This document shows, one piece after another, positions 7,266 through 15,106 of a stretch of DNA of 42,997 bases. Made by a program: the position numbers and the translations under genes. The stretch's first letter is position 1, and every line of letters starts with the position of its first letter. The stretch comes from Acidobacteriota bacterium (GTDB lineage: Bacteria > Acidobacteriota > Vicinamibacteria > Vicinamibacterales > CAVVIG01), in the NCBI GenBank assembly GCA_023265175.1, contig JAHFUI010000021.1, forward strand, positions 1 through 42,997. The letters run 5' to 3'. The notes below the pieces were generated by a model. That model was given only the letters and a program-made list of their open reading frames with translations, ran no database searches and had not been told where the DNA came from.

Positions 7266-9842
7266 CTATCTTGCCCGATTTGGTCCACCTAATCGATACG
7301 GCTTCCGATCGAGCTTTGTAAAGTCCGTCGCCAGCTCCTTGATTTCGATGAACTGGTTCGGGCTCAGACTGGAGAAGTTCTGCCTGGTGTTGCTGGCCGG
7401 CCACCAGATCTCGATGTCTTGAATGCGGGCCGACAGGCCGAGCCCGATGTGCTGCTCCATCGGATTGGCTCCGAACGATCCGCCGCTGCCGACGGTGCGA
7501 TAGATCGAGCGCGTCACACGAGCGCCATCGCCGCCCGCATTCTCCACGGTCACCTTGATCCGCGCGCCGATCGCCCCCCGATTGGTCTTGACCCCCACCA
7601 GGCGCACGCTGATCCAGTCGTTGCGGTTGCCGGGGTTTTCGAACAGCCGCAGGGCGTGACGGTCCGCCGGCACGGCGCCCCCGACCTCGGCGACGATGTC
7701 CTCGTCGCCGTCGCGGTCGAGATCGGCGAAGGCGATGCCGTGCCCTTTGTGCAGCTCGCCGGTGCCGGACGAGGCGGTGATGCTGACGAACGACTTCCCC
7801 TCTTTGTTCAGGAACAGTTCATGGGGCGCCATGGACGCGAACGACGGGCTGCCCATGCCCAGGTACATGTCGAGAAACCCGTCGTTGTTCACGTCGCCGA
7901 AGTTCGCCGCCATCGGCATGAAGACTTTGTCGAGTCCGACCTCGGCGCTCACATCGCGAAACGTGCCGTTCCTCAGGTTTCGATAGAGCTTGAGCGTCTC
8001 GGCGTTTCTCGGCAGCCCCAGATAGGATCGGGCGACTTCATCGATGCTGAGGTAATAACTGTTGACGAAGAGATCCGGCCAGCCGTCGTTGTCGTAATCG
8101 AAGAACCACGCGGCGAAGCTTCGCCACGGCGCCTGGACACCGGCCTGCTTGCCGACCTCCGTGAACGTGCGGTTGTGATTGTTGTGATACAGCAGGTTGT
8201 GGCCGTTGTAGTCCGACAGGTAGAAGTCCACGTAGCCGTCGTTGTCGTAATCGGCCGCCACCACCGCCTTGATGAATCCGCTCTGGTCCACGGCCGCCGC
8301 TTTCGAGATGTCGTCGAACGTGCCATCGCCTCTGTTGCGAAAGAGCTGGCTGGGCCCCGTCTCGTTGCCGACGAACAGATCGAGGTTGCCGTCGTTGTCG
8401 ACGTCGGCCCACACGGCGGTCTGTGTGCGACTCACCGTTCTCCCGATGCCGCTGTCTCGGGTCACGTCGGTGAACGTCCCGTTGCAGTTGTTCCGCAGCA
8501 GCGATTTGCGCATCGGAAACTCCCAGCCGCCGCGCAAGACCAGCACGTCCATGCAGCCGTCGTTGTTGTAGTCGGCCTGGATGAGATTGAGGCCGCCCAA
8601 CTGATCCGACAGGCCCGCCTGCGCGGTGCGCTCGTTGAACGTGCCGTCTCCGTTGTTGTGAAAGTAGTGCACCGGCTCGCAGACATCCATGCTCGACGTC
8701 ACCACATCGAGCAGGTCGTGGCCCTCGAAACGATCCACCACCGCACCGCCGGCCATGGAAAACACCTTCAGTCCGGCGTCGCCCGCCACGTCCACGAAAC
8801 GCCCGATGCTCTCCTTCGACTCGAACGCGGAAGGCGGAATCAGATATTTCGCCGGGACGCCGCCCGGGTACTGTCCCAACGTCATGAAGGCCAGATTGAG
8901 CTGCCATCTCACTTCGAGATCGTCGGGCTTGGCGTCGAGATATTTCAGGAAATGATCGACGGCCTTCCGGGAGCTGGCCGTGTCTCGATACGGCGCGTTG
9001 ATGCGCGGAAAGAGGCACAGCTCTCCGGGGTTGCGATACACCCCGTTGTCCATTTCCGATTTGTGCAGGAAGGCCAGACCGAGTGTTTCTTCCAGCATCG
9101 CCAGCGCGCCGGGAACCCCCTCCGTAGCGATCTCGTGCGCCACCTGCCACCGCGCAATCGCTTTGTCCATGTCTCCGACGTAGGCGTGAATCTGCGCCCA
9201 CGCGTACTGGCCCTCCATGACGTCCAGGCGAGATTCACCGGCGCCGGGCGGACTGACGGGCACCGGATTCTGTTCCAGCCGTTGAAGAATGGCCGGGATC
9301 GATTGCGTGCGGACCCGGCACATTTCCCGCAGATCCTCGTTCCACCCGGCCGACTTCGGAAACGCGAGGAATATCGCGTCCGCTTCACTGAGGCCGCTCA
9401 CGTTCATGCTGTCGCGCACCGCCCCGACGGCCGTCGCAGCCAGAATGCGCGTGGGATTCGTGTCCTGCGCTTCTGTCGCCTGCAAGTCGGGCAGGACTTC
9501 CACGATGGCGTACCCGGTTGGAATGCGAACGACGCCGGTCAACTGTCCGCGAGTCACGCGCGACACGGCGTCTCTCAACTCCTGACGAAGGATCGCCGGG
9601 TCCAGCTTCCCCAGGTAGCCGCCGTCGCGGGCGGTCGGATCGATCGACTTGTCGATGGCGAGCGCCGCGAAATCCGCGCCGCCTTTTAGCTCGTCCAGAA
9701 TCCGCTGCGCCTCGTCCTCAGATCCAACGACGATCATGCGCAGCCCCACCACGTCCGCCTCGGGGCTCTGGCCAGCTACGCCGTGGAGCGCCAACAATAG
9801 CCCACCAAGGGCGAGCCAGACCTTGAGCGGCACACGCGTCAC
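7266..9842 (-). CDS. Secreted parvulin - TPR-like - FG-GAP/VCBS - ASPIC/UnbV fusion protein
   Basis: 858 residues from a GTG start with a signal peptide (VWLALGGLLLALHGVAGQ). Residues ~27-120 look like a parvulin (PpiC-type) prolyl isomerase: GLRMIVVGSEDEAQ, GGADFAALA, DGGYLGKLDP and GYAIVEVL. Residues ~190-335 are helical and TPR-like (ARWQVAHEIA, a DNGVYRNPGELCLF segment, DLEVRWQLNLAFM). Residues ~345-730 hold at least six calcium-type FG-GAP loops, for example DYNNDGCMD, DVDNDGNLD, DYDNDGYVD, DYDNDGWPD, DVNNDGFLD and DLDRDGDED. The C-terminus (~755-835) matches the ASPIC/UnbV domain (NDWISVRLVG, GIGARIKVTV-like, DIEIWWP). FG-GAP-ASPIC proteins are common secreted proteins of Acidobacteriota and Planctomycetota and lack a proven function. 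The parvulin domain at the front is the unusual part. Confidence 0.85.
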   Translation of the reverse strand: MTRVPLKVWLALGGLLLALHGVAGQSPEADVVGLRMIVVGSEDEAQRILDELKGGADFAALAIDKSIDPTARDGGYLGKLDPAILRQELRDAVSRVTRGQLTGVVRIPTGYAIVEVLPDLQATEAQDTNPTRILAATAVGAVRDSMNVSGLSEADAIFLAFPKSAGWNEDLREMCRVRTQSIPAILQRLEQNPVPVSPPGAGESRLDVMEGQYAWAQIHAYVGDMDKAIARWQVAHEIATEGVPGALAMLEETLGLAFLHKSEMDNGVYRNPGELCLFPRINAPYRDTASSRKAVDHFLKYLDAKPDDLEVRWQLNLAFMTLGQYPGGVPAKYLIPPSAFESKESIGRFVDVAGDAGLKVFSMAGGAVVDRFEGHDLLDVVTSSMDVCEPVHYFHNNGDGTFNERTAQAGLSDQLGGLNLIQADYNNDGCMDVLVLRGGWEFPMRKSLLRNNCNGTFTDVTRDSGIGRTVSRTQTAVWADVDNDGNLDLFVGNETGPSQLFRNRGDGTFDDISKAAAVDQSGFIKAVVAADYDNDGYVDFYLSDYNGHNLLYHNNHNRTFTEVGKQAGVQAPWRSFAAWFFDYDNDGWPDLFVNSYYLSIDEVARSYLGLPRNAETLKLYRNLRNGTFRDVSAEVGLDKVFMPMAANFGDVNNDGFLDMYLGMGSPSFASMAPHELFLNKEGKSFVSITASSGTGELHKGHGIAFADLDRDGDEDIVAEVGGAVPADRHALRLFENPGNRNDWISVRLVGVKTNRGAIGARIKVTVENAGGDGARVTRSIYRTVGSGGSFGANPMEQHIGLGLSARIQDIEIWWPASNTRQNFSSLSPNQFIEIKELATDFTKLDRKPYRLGGPNRAR

Positions 9843-9868
9843 AGGGCGATCTTAAACCCACGCCGACT

Positions 9869-9888
9869 ACAAAGGAGACAAAGGACAA
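9869..9888. repeat. AAAGGACAC-type intergenic repeat, short copy
   Basis: ACAAAGGAGACAAAGGACAA lies between the divergent genes at 9842 and 9954. It belongs with the related copies at 30259-30305, 40350-40429 and 42633-42660, all of them intergenic. Confidence 0.4.
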
Positions 9889-9893
9889 ACGAA

Positions 9894-9924
9894 TCGACGC
9901 AGGCTCATGAGCCGGACCTATAAT
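9894..9924 (+). promoter_or_regulatory. Putative sigma70-type promoter for the gene at 9954
   Basis: A perfect TATAAT lies at 9919-9924, with a weak -35-like TCGACG at 9894-9899 (19-bp spacing). The start codon at 9954 is about 30 bp downstream and the ribosome site AGGAGA (9941-9946) falls between. The -10 match is strong and the -35 match weak. Confidence 0.45.
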
Positions 9925-9953
9925 GCTGCGGAGACCTGAGAGGAGACTTGAAC

Positions 9954-11042
9954 ATGAGCACACGATGGCGAGCTGCGGGAGCTGTGGTGGCGGTCGTGTT
10001 GCTGGCCGTGCCTTCGGTCATGGCACAGTCCGCGACGAAGCCGCCGGCTAAGAAGACGTGGACGGCCCCGAAGACCCCCTGGGGGGATCCGGACATCGAA
10101 GGCGTGTGGACGAGCGACAGCGTCCGCGGCATCCCGACGGAGCGGCCGGCCACTCTCGCCGGCAAGGCGGAGTTGTCCGACGAGGAGTTCGCCGCCAAGG
10201 TCAAGCGCGACGAACAGACGCGAACGGCGGCGGAGAACGCCGAGGGCGCGTTCCGCAATGACGGCGCGTGGCTCAAGAAATCGTTCCGCCAGACGTCGCT
10301 CATCGTCGACCCGGCGGACGGACGCTACCCGCCGCTGACGGCGGAGGCGCAGAAGCGCGCCGCCCCACGAGACCGCGGCAGCTTCGGCGAAGGGCCCTTC
10401 TACGGTCCCGAGGACTTTACGTTGTACGACCGCTGCATCACGCGCGGCATCGTCGGATCGGTGCTGCCGGTGGTCTACGGCAACGGCAATCGGATTCTGC
10501 AGACGCCCACACAGGTCGTGATCAGCTACGAGATGGTGCACGACACGCGCATCATCCCGCTGGACGGACGCCCGCACATCGGGCAGAAGCTCCGCCAGTA
10601 TCTCGGTGACTCGCGCGGCCACTTTGAGGGCAACACGCTCGTCGTCGAGACGACCAATCTCACCGACCAGACCAGCATGGGCGCCAACGGGAACGGGCTC
10701 CGGCACAGCGCCGACATGAAGATCGTCGAGCGCTTCACGCGTACCGACGCCGACGTGCTGCAGTATGAGATCGGCGTCGACGATCCGAAGACGTACACCA
10801 GACCGTTCAAGATCTCGATCCCGCTCATCTCGCCGCCCGGGTTCCAGTTGTTGCCCTACGAGTGTCACGAGGGCAACTACATGTTGAAGAACGTCCTCAG
10901 CGGCGAGCGCGCCGAAGACAGAGCGCTCGAGGAGGACGCGAAGAAAGGAATCTTCAGGCCGCGCAAGGGCGTCCAGCAGGGTCTCGACGCCGGCGCGCGT
11001 CCTCTTCCCGGCACCCAGGGCGCCGAAGGCGGGCCTCGGTAA
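9954..11042 (+). CDS. Secreted protein of unknown function, acidobacterial 'GDPDIEGVWT' family
   Basis: 362 residues. The ATG at 9954 is chosen over an in-frame TTG two codons upstream because AGGAGA sits 7 bases before it. A signal peptide (VVAVVLLAVPSVMAQS) is followed by a basic linker and the motif PWGDPDIEGVWTSDSVRGIP. Proteins opening with a 'PDL/IxGxW' box after the leader are frequent in Acidobacteriota, but I know no established function. The body is rich in short motifs such as DPADGRYPPLTAEAQ and LRQYLGDSRGHFEGNTLVVET, and the C-terminus is charged (EDRALEEDAKKGIF). A frameshifted relative of the same general type lies at 11740-11991 on the other strand. It is probably periplasmic and is transcribed alone, from a promoter with a perfect -10 box. 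Confidence 0.75.
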   Translation: MSTRWRAAGAVVAVVLLAVPSVMAQSATKPPAKKTWTAPKTPWGDPDIEGVWTSDSVRGIPTERPATLAGKAELSDEEFAAKVKRDEQTRTAAENAEGAFRNDGAWLKKSFRQTSLIVDPADGRYPPLTAEAQKRAAPRDRGSFGEGPFYGPEDFTLYDRCITRGIVGSVLPVVYGNGNRILQTPTQVVISYEMVHDTRIIPLDGRPHIGQKLRQYLGDSRGHFEGNTLVVETTNLTDQTSMGANGNGLRHSADMKIVERFTRTDADVLQYEIGVDDPKTYTRPFKISIPLISPPGFQLLPYECHEGNYMLKNVLSGERAEDRALEEDAKKGIFRPRKGVQQGLDAGARPLPGTQGAEGGPR

Positions 11043-11739
11043 AGACCCCGCATCGGGTAATTGCGTAATCAGGTAATTGGGTAAGGTGATTAGCGCGTTC
11101 ACAAACCCAAAGCGTTCCGCAGTAAAATGACAGTCGTGCTCGAATTGCTCGCGTTTCTCGTGGAGCCGATCTTCTGGGTGTTCATCGGGCCTCGGCATAC
11201 GCCCCCTTGAGGCCGATATGAACATCCTTTAGCTTCTATTTGGCACTTGATCAATGACACCGCTTCTTCTGAGCCGGTCGAAGACATCCTTCATCGAATT
11301 CTCTGACCGAATGCCAGCAAGCTCGCGGGCGACTCGATTGGAGGCTGGCCGTCGCGACCACACGACACCGTGGCCGCAGCGTCTCACGCGACGGTCACGG
11401 CGACGCGTGCGGTGACCGTGTGCGTAACCCCGCCGCGAACCCGCGCAGGTACCCGTCCTTCGCACAACCCCTTGACCGCCGCGAGCGCGGAATGGTACGA
11501 CGCGTAGGACACGGTGTCCGGCCTGCCGACCAGGTTGGCAGCGACGAGGGATCCCGGCGGCTGTCGCGCGGCGGCCTATCGGTACGGCTCCAAAGTGATG
11601 ATCCACTGCCGGTAATTGGGTAACGTTGTAATCGGATTGCGATCAGGGCCTGCTCGGTCAGCAGGCCATTTTTCTTGCCCTGTTTGGCCGCATGGGCAAG
11701 TCGTTCGCGAGCGTGCCGGCGCACGCGTTGCTCGATGCG
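11043..11739. other. Gene-poor stretch with AT-rich GGTAATTGGGTAA repeats
   Basis: No convincing gene is seen. The stretch opens with an AT-rich run containing GGTAATTGGGTAA (about 11072-11084), and the same string recurs near 11612-11624. On the minus strand, the frame ending at a TGA at 11384-11386 reads for about 60 codons with high GC in third positions (segment DTVSYASYHSALAAVKG, then VTHTVTARVAVTVA). It begins at an in-frame stop near 11578 with no start codon, so it could be the tail of a decayed gene. I do not recognise it. The last part merges with the pseudogene at 11740-11991. Confidence 0.4.
11127..11210 (+). CDS. Possible 27-residue hydrophobic small protein
   Basis: ATG at 11127 to TGA at 11208-11210 encodes a short, strongly hydrophobic peptide (MTVVLELLAFLVEPIFWVFI, then GPRHTPP). 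It could be a one-helix membrane peptide or the truncated start of a membrane protein. There is no good ribosome site in front of it (AGTAAA), and one short ORF can occur by chance, so the call is weak. Confidence 0.2.
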   Translation: MTVVLELLAFLVEPIFWVFIGPRHTPP

Positions 11740-11991
11740 CGTCGAGCGGGCGTCGGACCGTCGTGGTCGGCCCAGTGCGCGGGCGGATTGACGCCCGGAT
11801 TCACGGCGGGCAGTTGAACGCCCGGTGTTTCGAACGGCGTGCTGTCAAAATTCACCCAGGTCCCCTGCAAATCCGGCTGGCCATCTGCCATCCGCGACGG
11901 AGTCCACGTCTCCGACGCGCCCGCCTGGTTCTGGGCAGACGGCCGTTGCTGCGAGCAACGCGCCCGCGATGACGAACGCTGCACGCCTCAT
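11740..11991 (-). pseudogene. Frameshifted, 3'-truncated secreted protein of the 'PDLQGTW' type
   Basis: From an ATG at 11991 the minus strand reads a normal leader (MRRAAFVIAGALLAATAVC). Near 11935-11940 the coding frame switches: the mature part continues one frame away as QNQAGASETWTP, then DGQPDLQGTWVNFDSTPFE and NPGVNPPAHWADHDGP. A single-base indel restores a continuous leader/mature junction (ATAVC-AQNQ). Similarity to a typical member of this secreted acidobacterial family is lost after HWADHDGP, so the rest of the gene is missing. It is related in style to the intact gene at 9954-11042. Function unknown. It is probably not expressed as a full protein. Confidence 0.6.
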
Positions 11992-12086
11992 GAGGCCCTC
12001 GTTTTGTCGGCTATCGCCGGGAAAAGCCGATCCTGTGGCAAATTCTCGCCGCCGATATCTGAAACAGCGACCCGAAAATGTTGACT

Positions 12087-12100
12087 ATAGTCCGTGGACC
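12087..12100. promoter_or_regulatory. ATAGTCCGTGGACC motif upstream of the protease gene
   Basis: This 14-mer with the partial palindrome GTCC-GT-GGAC lies about 35 bp before the protease start codon. It recurs exactly at 14878-14891, upstream of the pilin operon. The role as an operator or promoter element is inferred from recurrence in two short intergenic regions. Confidence 0.3.
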
Positions 12101-12134
12101 CGCAGGCACGAAGACGCTCTAAGATCCCGGCAAC

Positions 12135-13787
12135 ATGCGACTTCACACTTGGTTCACGATCCTGGCTGCGTCCGCGCTCGGAATGGCGACTGCGGCCGGT
12201 GCTCCGCACGCACATTCCAAGCGCGACGCGGTTCTGCAGAGTGGTATCAGCGGTCCAGTGCGCATCATTGCGCGGACGCAGCCAGGCCTCGCGTCGGGAC
12301 TCGTCGATCGTCTCCGGCAGCGCCAGCGCATCGTGATCAAACAGCACACGCTCATCGACGCGGTCACCGCGCTCGTGCCGGTCGAGGAGCTGGAGACCCT
12401 CGATGCCGATCCGGCGATCCTGAGTGTGTCGCTCGACGCGGCCGTGGTTACCGACAAAACGATGGCCGCTACGGCCAGCGGTTCGGGCGGCAACGCGGAA
12501 TCGAACGCGCTCCTTGCCACGCTCGGGCTGCCGGCGCGCGGGCTCACCGGAAAAGGCGTCGGCGTCGCGGTCATCGATTCGGGAATCGCGACGAACGGAG
12601 ACTTCACCGGCGTCACGTTCTACGATTTCACCGGTGGACTCGGCGGGAATCCGTACGACGATTTCGGCCATGGCACGCATGTGAGCGGGCTCATCGCGAG
12701 TAAAGGCGCGTTGTCGCAGGGCAACGGAGGCGCACTCTACTCCGGTGTGGCGCCGAAGGCACGCATCATCAGCCTGAAAGTGCTCGACGCGCACGGGTTC
12801 GGTCAAACCAGCACGGTCATCGACGCGCTGGAGTTCGCCGTCGCGAACCGGCAGTCGCTCGGCATCGACGTCATCAATCTGTCGCTCGGGCACCCGATTC
12901 TCGAGCCTGCCAGCACCGATCCGCTGGTCCAGGCGGTCGAGGCCGCCACACGCGCGGGCATTGTCGTGGTCGTGGCGGCAGGGAATGTCGGGCAAAGTCT
13001 TGGCGCGGCGACTCCCGGCTACGCGGGCATTCTGAGCCCGGGGAACGCGCCATCGGCGATCACCGTCGGCGCTGTGGATACCCGAAACACGGCGACGCGG
13101 CTCGACGATGCGGTGGCGATCTACAGCTCCCGCGGTCCCACGTGGTACGACGCGCTCGTGAAGCCCGATCTGGTCGCGCCGGGCCATAATCTGGTGTCGG
13201 ACGCGGCGCTCGCGAGCACGTTGTACACGGAGCACCCCGATCGCCAGGTGACCGCCAAGGGTGGATCGTCACGATTGTTCCGCATGAGCGGCACGAGCAT
13301 GGCCGCCGCCGTGACAAGCGCGGTGGTTGCGCTCGTCATCGAAGCGAGTCGCGGGTCGTTCGGGAGCACGCCGCCGCCCGATACGATACGAGCCATCCTC
13401 GAGTACAGCGCGCTCCCGTTAACGAGCGGCGACCTACTGACGCAGGGCCATGGCGAGCTGAACGCGGCGGGTGCGGTGGCGCTCGCGGCCTCCGTGAGTC
13501 CGTCGACCGCGCCGTCGAGTTGGCCGGGCGCCAATTTGCCGGCGCCGGTTACGACGATTGACGGTCAGACCTGGGAATGGGGTCAGACCATCGTCTGGGG
13601 CAACACGATCGTGTGGGGGAACACCGCGGACGGTGCGTTGCCGGCCTGGGCGCAGACGATCGTGTGGGGCAACACGATTGTCTGGGGCAACGAGATCGGC
13701 GACACGATCGTCTGGGGCAATACCATCGTGTGGGGGAACAACTTCGATACGATCGTGTGGGGCAATTCGGTCTGGGACAATCCATAG
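12135..13787 (+). CDS. Subtilisin-like (S8) secreted serine protease with C-terminal TIVWGN repeats
   Basis: 550 residues. A signal peptide (TWFTILAASALGMATAAGA) is followed by an I9-like propeptide region to ~residue 110. The S8 catalytic triad is complete: Asp148 in VAVIDSGIA, His179 in GHGTHVSG and Ser388 in MSGTSMAAA. The oxyanion Asn lies in VVVVAAGNVG. After the catalytic domain and a Ser/Pro linker, residues ~477-550 consist of tryptophan-rich repeats: seven TIVWGN units plus EWGQ and SVWDN variants, separated by short spacers. Such repeats are seen at the C-termini of secreted acidobacterial proteases. Their role (cell-surface retention, aggregation or substrate binding) is not established. 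The GNAT gene starts within about 40 bp after the stop. Confidence 0.9.
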   Translation: MRLHTWFTILAASALGMATAAGAPHAHSKRDAVLQSGISGPVRIIARTQPGLASGLVDRLRQRQRIVIKQHTLIDAVTALVPVEELETLDADPAILSVSLDAAVVTDKTMAATASGSGGNAESNALLATLGLPARGLTGKGVGVAVIDSGIATNGDFTGVTFYDFTGGLGGNPYDDFGHGTHVSGLIASKGALSQGNGGALYSGVAPKARIISLKVLDAHGFGQTSTVIDALEFAVANRQSLGIDVINLSLGHPILEPASTDPLVQAVEAATRAGIVVVVAAGNVGQSLGAATPGYAGILSPGNAPSAITVGAVDTRNTATRLDDAVAIYSSRGPTWYDALVKPDLVAPGHNLVSDAALASTLYTEHPDRQVTAKGGSSRLFRMSGTSMAAAVTSAVVALVIEASRGSFGSTPPPDTIRAILEYSALPLTSGDLLTQGHGELNAAGAVALAASVSPSTAPSSWPGANLPAPVTTIDGQTWEWGQTIVWGNTIVWGNTADGALPAWAQTIVWGNTIVWGNEIGDTIVWGNTIVWGNNFDTIVWGNSVWDNP

Positions 13788-13828
13788 AGGCGGCGATCTC
13801 GGCCCACAAGGAAACGACGACGAAATCG

Positions 13829-14401
13829 TTGGAGTGGCAAAGCGGCCTGCCGGATCTGGCAGGCGAACGGCTGACGCTGCGCGAGCTGTGTACATCCGAC
13901 GCCGACACATTGTATCGAGAGCTGACGACGCCCGAGGTGAAGCGCTTCATGTGGGCGCCGCCTCCGAGCGTGGCCGCGTTCGAACGCTTCATCGAGTGGT
14001 CGCATGCCGAGCGCGCCACCGGCAAGTACATCTGCTACGGCGTGGTCCTCCGCGGTGAGGATCATGCGCGGGGCGTCTTCGAGCTCCGACAGCTCCAGCC
14101 AGGGTTCCTGCGGGGCGAGCTCGGCTTCACGATCACACCAGCGCTCTGGGGAACCGGCATCTTCACCGAGGCGGCGGGTCTCCTGCTGGACTTCGCGTTT
14201 CGCGTCGTCAAGATCCACCGTGTCGAGGCGCGGGCCGCGATTGACAACGACCGCGGCAACGCCGCCCTTCGCAAGCTGGGCGCTCACCGCGAGGGAACGT
14301 TGAAGGAAGCATTCTGGCGGGACGACCGATGGGTGGATCAGTATCTCTGGGCGCTTCTCGACACGCGGTGGCGACTTGCGCCAGGCGGCACGGCGCCCTG
14401 A
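13829..14401 (+). CDS. GNAT-family N-acetyltransferase (RimJ/RimL-like)
   Basis: About 190 residues. The fold signature is clear: LAGERLTLRELCTSDADTLY at the start, GELGFTITPALWGTG for the beta4/acetyl-CoA loop, GIFTEAAGLLLDFAF for the following helix and NDRGNAALRKLGAHREG near the end. This is the pattern of RimJ/RimL-type enzymes, which acetylate N-termini of ribosomal or other proteins, or amino-group metabolites. The open frame extends upstream into the protease repeat region, where it is only a shadow. There is no ATG or GTG between the protease stop and the domain start, so I place the start at TTG 13829. The AAGGAA at 13807-13812 is rather far. Translation coupled to the protease is possible. 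Confidence 0.75.
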   Translation: MEWQSGLPDLAGERLTLRELCTSDADTLYRELTTPEVKRFMWAPPPSVAAFERFIEWSHAERATGKYICYGVVLRGEDHARGVFELRQLQPGFLRGELGFTITPALWGTGIFTEAAGLLLDFAFRVVKIHRVEARAAIDNDRGNAALRKLGAHREGTLKEAFWRDDRWVDQYLWALLDTRWRLAPGGTAP

Positions 14402-14408
14402 GCGCGCG

Positions 14409-14804
14409 TCATCCCAGCGACAGCGAACACCCCACTTCCCACTCCCTGACGGCCTTTTCGCGGAGCGTATGCCGGCCGAGTCCTTCCAACGCGGAGGGCT
14501 GACGCGCGCCGAGGGCCACGGCGTACTCGTCGAGCGCGAGGCTCACGCGCGTGTCGTTGTCTGTCGCCGAGACGCCGCGGCCCTTCAGGACGTGGCAGAG
14601 CGGAACCTGCAGCGCCCACGCGATCCGGGCCACGTTGAGGACCGAAATGTTTCGCAGGCCTCGCTCGATGCTCGACATATAGGAGCGGTCGATATGCGCA
14701 AGGTCGGCCAGTACCTCCTGCGTCAAACCCCGCTGCCGGCGGAGCGCACGGATGGTCTGCCCGATCGATCTCAATAGCGGGTGCGGGATTTTGGACACGA
14801 GCAA
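14409..14804 (-). CDS. XRE-family helix-turn-helix transcriptional regulator
   Basis: 131 residues. Residues ~10-68 form an XRE/Cro-type DNA-binding domain: IGQTIRALRRQRGLTQEVLA, then DRSYMSSIERGLRNISVLNV and ARIAWALQVPL. The remaining C-terminal part (ALDEYAVALGARQPSALEGL) carries no recognisable ligand domain. Its stop lies 7 bp from the stop of the convergent GNAT gene. Two small palindromes (14819-14848) lie just upstream of the start and would suit self-regulation. A 14-bp motif shared by the intergenic regions before the protease and the pilin operon is a candidate for other targets of this regulator. This is inference. Confidence 0.85.
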   Translation of the reverse strand: MLVSKIPHPLLRSIGQTIRALRRQRGLTQEVLADLAHIDRSYMSSIERGLRNISVLNVARIAWALQVPLCHVLKGRGVSATDNDTRVSLALDEYAVALGARQPSALEGLGRHTLREKAVREWEVGCSLSLG

Positions 14805-14818
14805 ATCATAGAGCTGAA

Positions 14819-14848
14819 ACGACGAGAGTCGTCAACGGACGATCGTCC
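14819..14848. promoter_or_regulatory. Palindromes upstream of the XRE regulator, possible autoregulatory operator
   Basis: ACGAC-GAGA-GTCGT (14819-14832) and the perfect palindrome GGACGATCGTCC (14837-14848) lie 15-45 bp in front of the XRE start codon. XRE regulators usually bind such short dyads near their own promoter. The rest of the 14805-15106 interval holds the 14-mer at 14878-14891 and nothing else I can identify. Confidence 0.3.
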
Positions 14849-14877
14849 ACAACCCCAACGGTCGATCCGCGGTGAGG

Positions 14878-14891
14878 ATAGTCCGTGGACC
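14878..14891. promoter_or_regulatory. Second copy of the ATAGTCCGTGGACC motif, upstream of the pilin operon
   Basis: Exact 14-nt match to 12087-12100. The site lies about 215 bp before the first pseudopilin start and 75 bp before the XRE start on the other strand. A role as shared operator is a guess from recurrence. Confidence 0.3.
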
Positions 14892-15106
14892 GGCGGTGCG
14901 CGCTTCCCGATACTCACGTCGCGCCCAAGAGTGACGGATGACGCTTTCGTGATCGGACGACGCCTTCTGCAACAACCTCGCGCGGCGCCGCTATCGCGTC
15001 GCGCAGGCATGCCGAAGCGCTGTGAGCAACCTAGCCGGCCCGGCCGTTGGCTCGGACCTTGCTGCGCCAGCGCTCAAACGCGCGGGGTCAAGCCTCGCGT
15101 TTCTCC

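Noticed and set aside
7419-9689. 756-codon plus-strand open frame opposite the FG-GAP gene
   Set aside because: Mirror of the repetitive Asp/Asn-rich calcium loops; Val/His/Arg-rich low-complexity product.
11229-11724. Minus-strand open frames of 109 and 125 codons in the gene-poor stretch
   Set aside because: Composition is Arg/Pro-rich as in GC-driven chance frames; the third frame has better codon use but no start.
13577-13828. Extension of the acetyltransferase into the protease repeat region
   Set aside because: The extension is the out-of-frame reading of the TIVWGN repeats (RVGQHD-like) and is absent from the GNAT fold.
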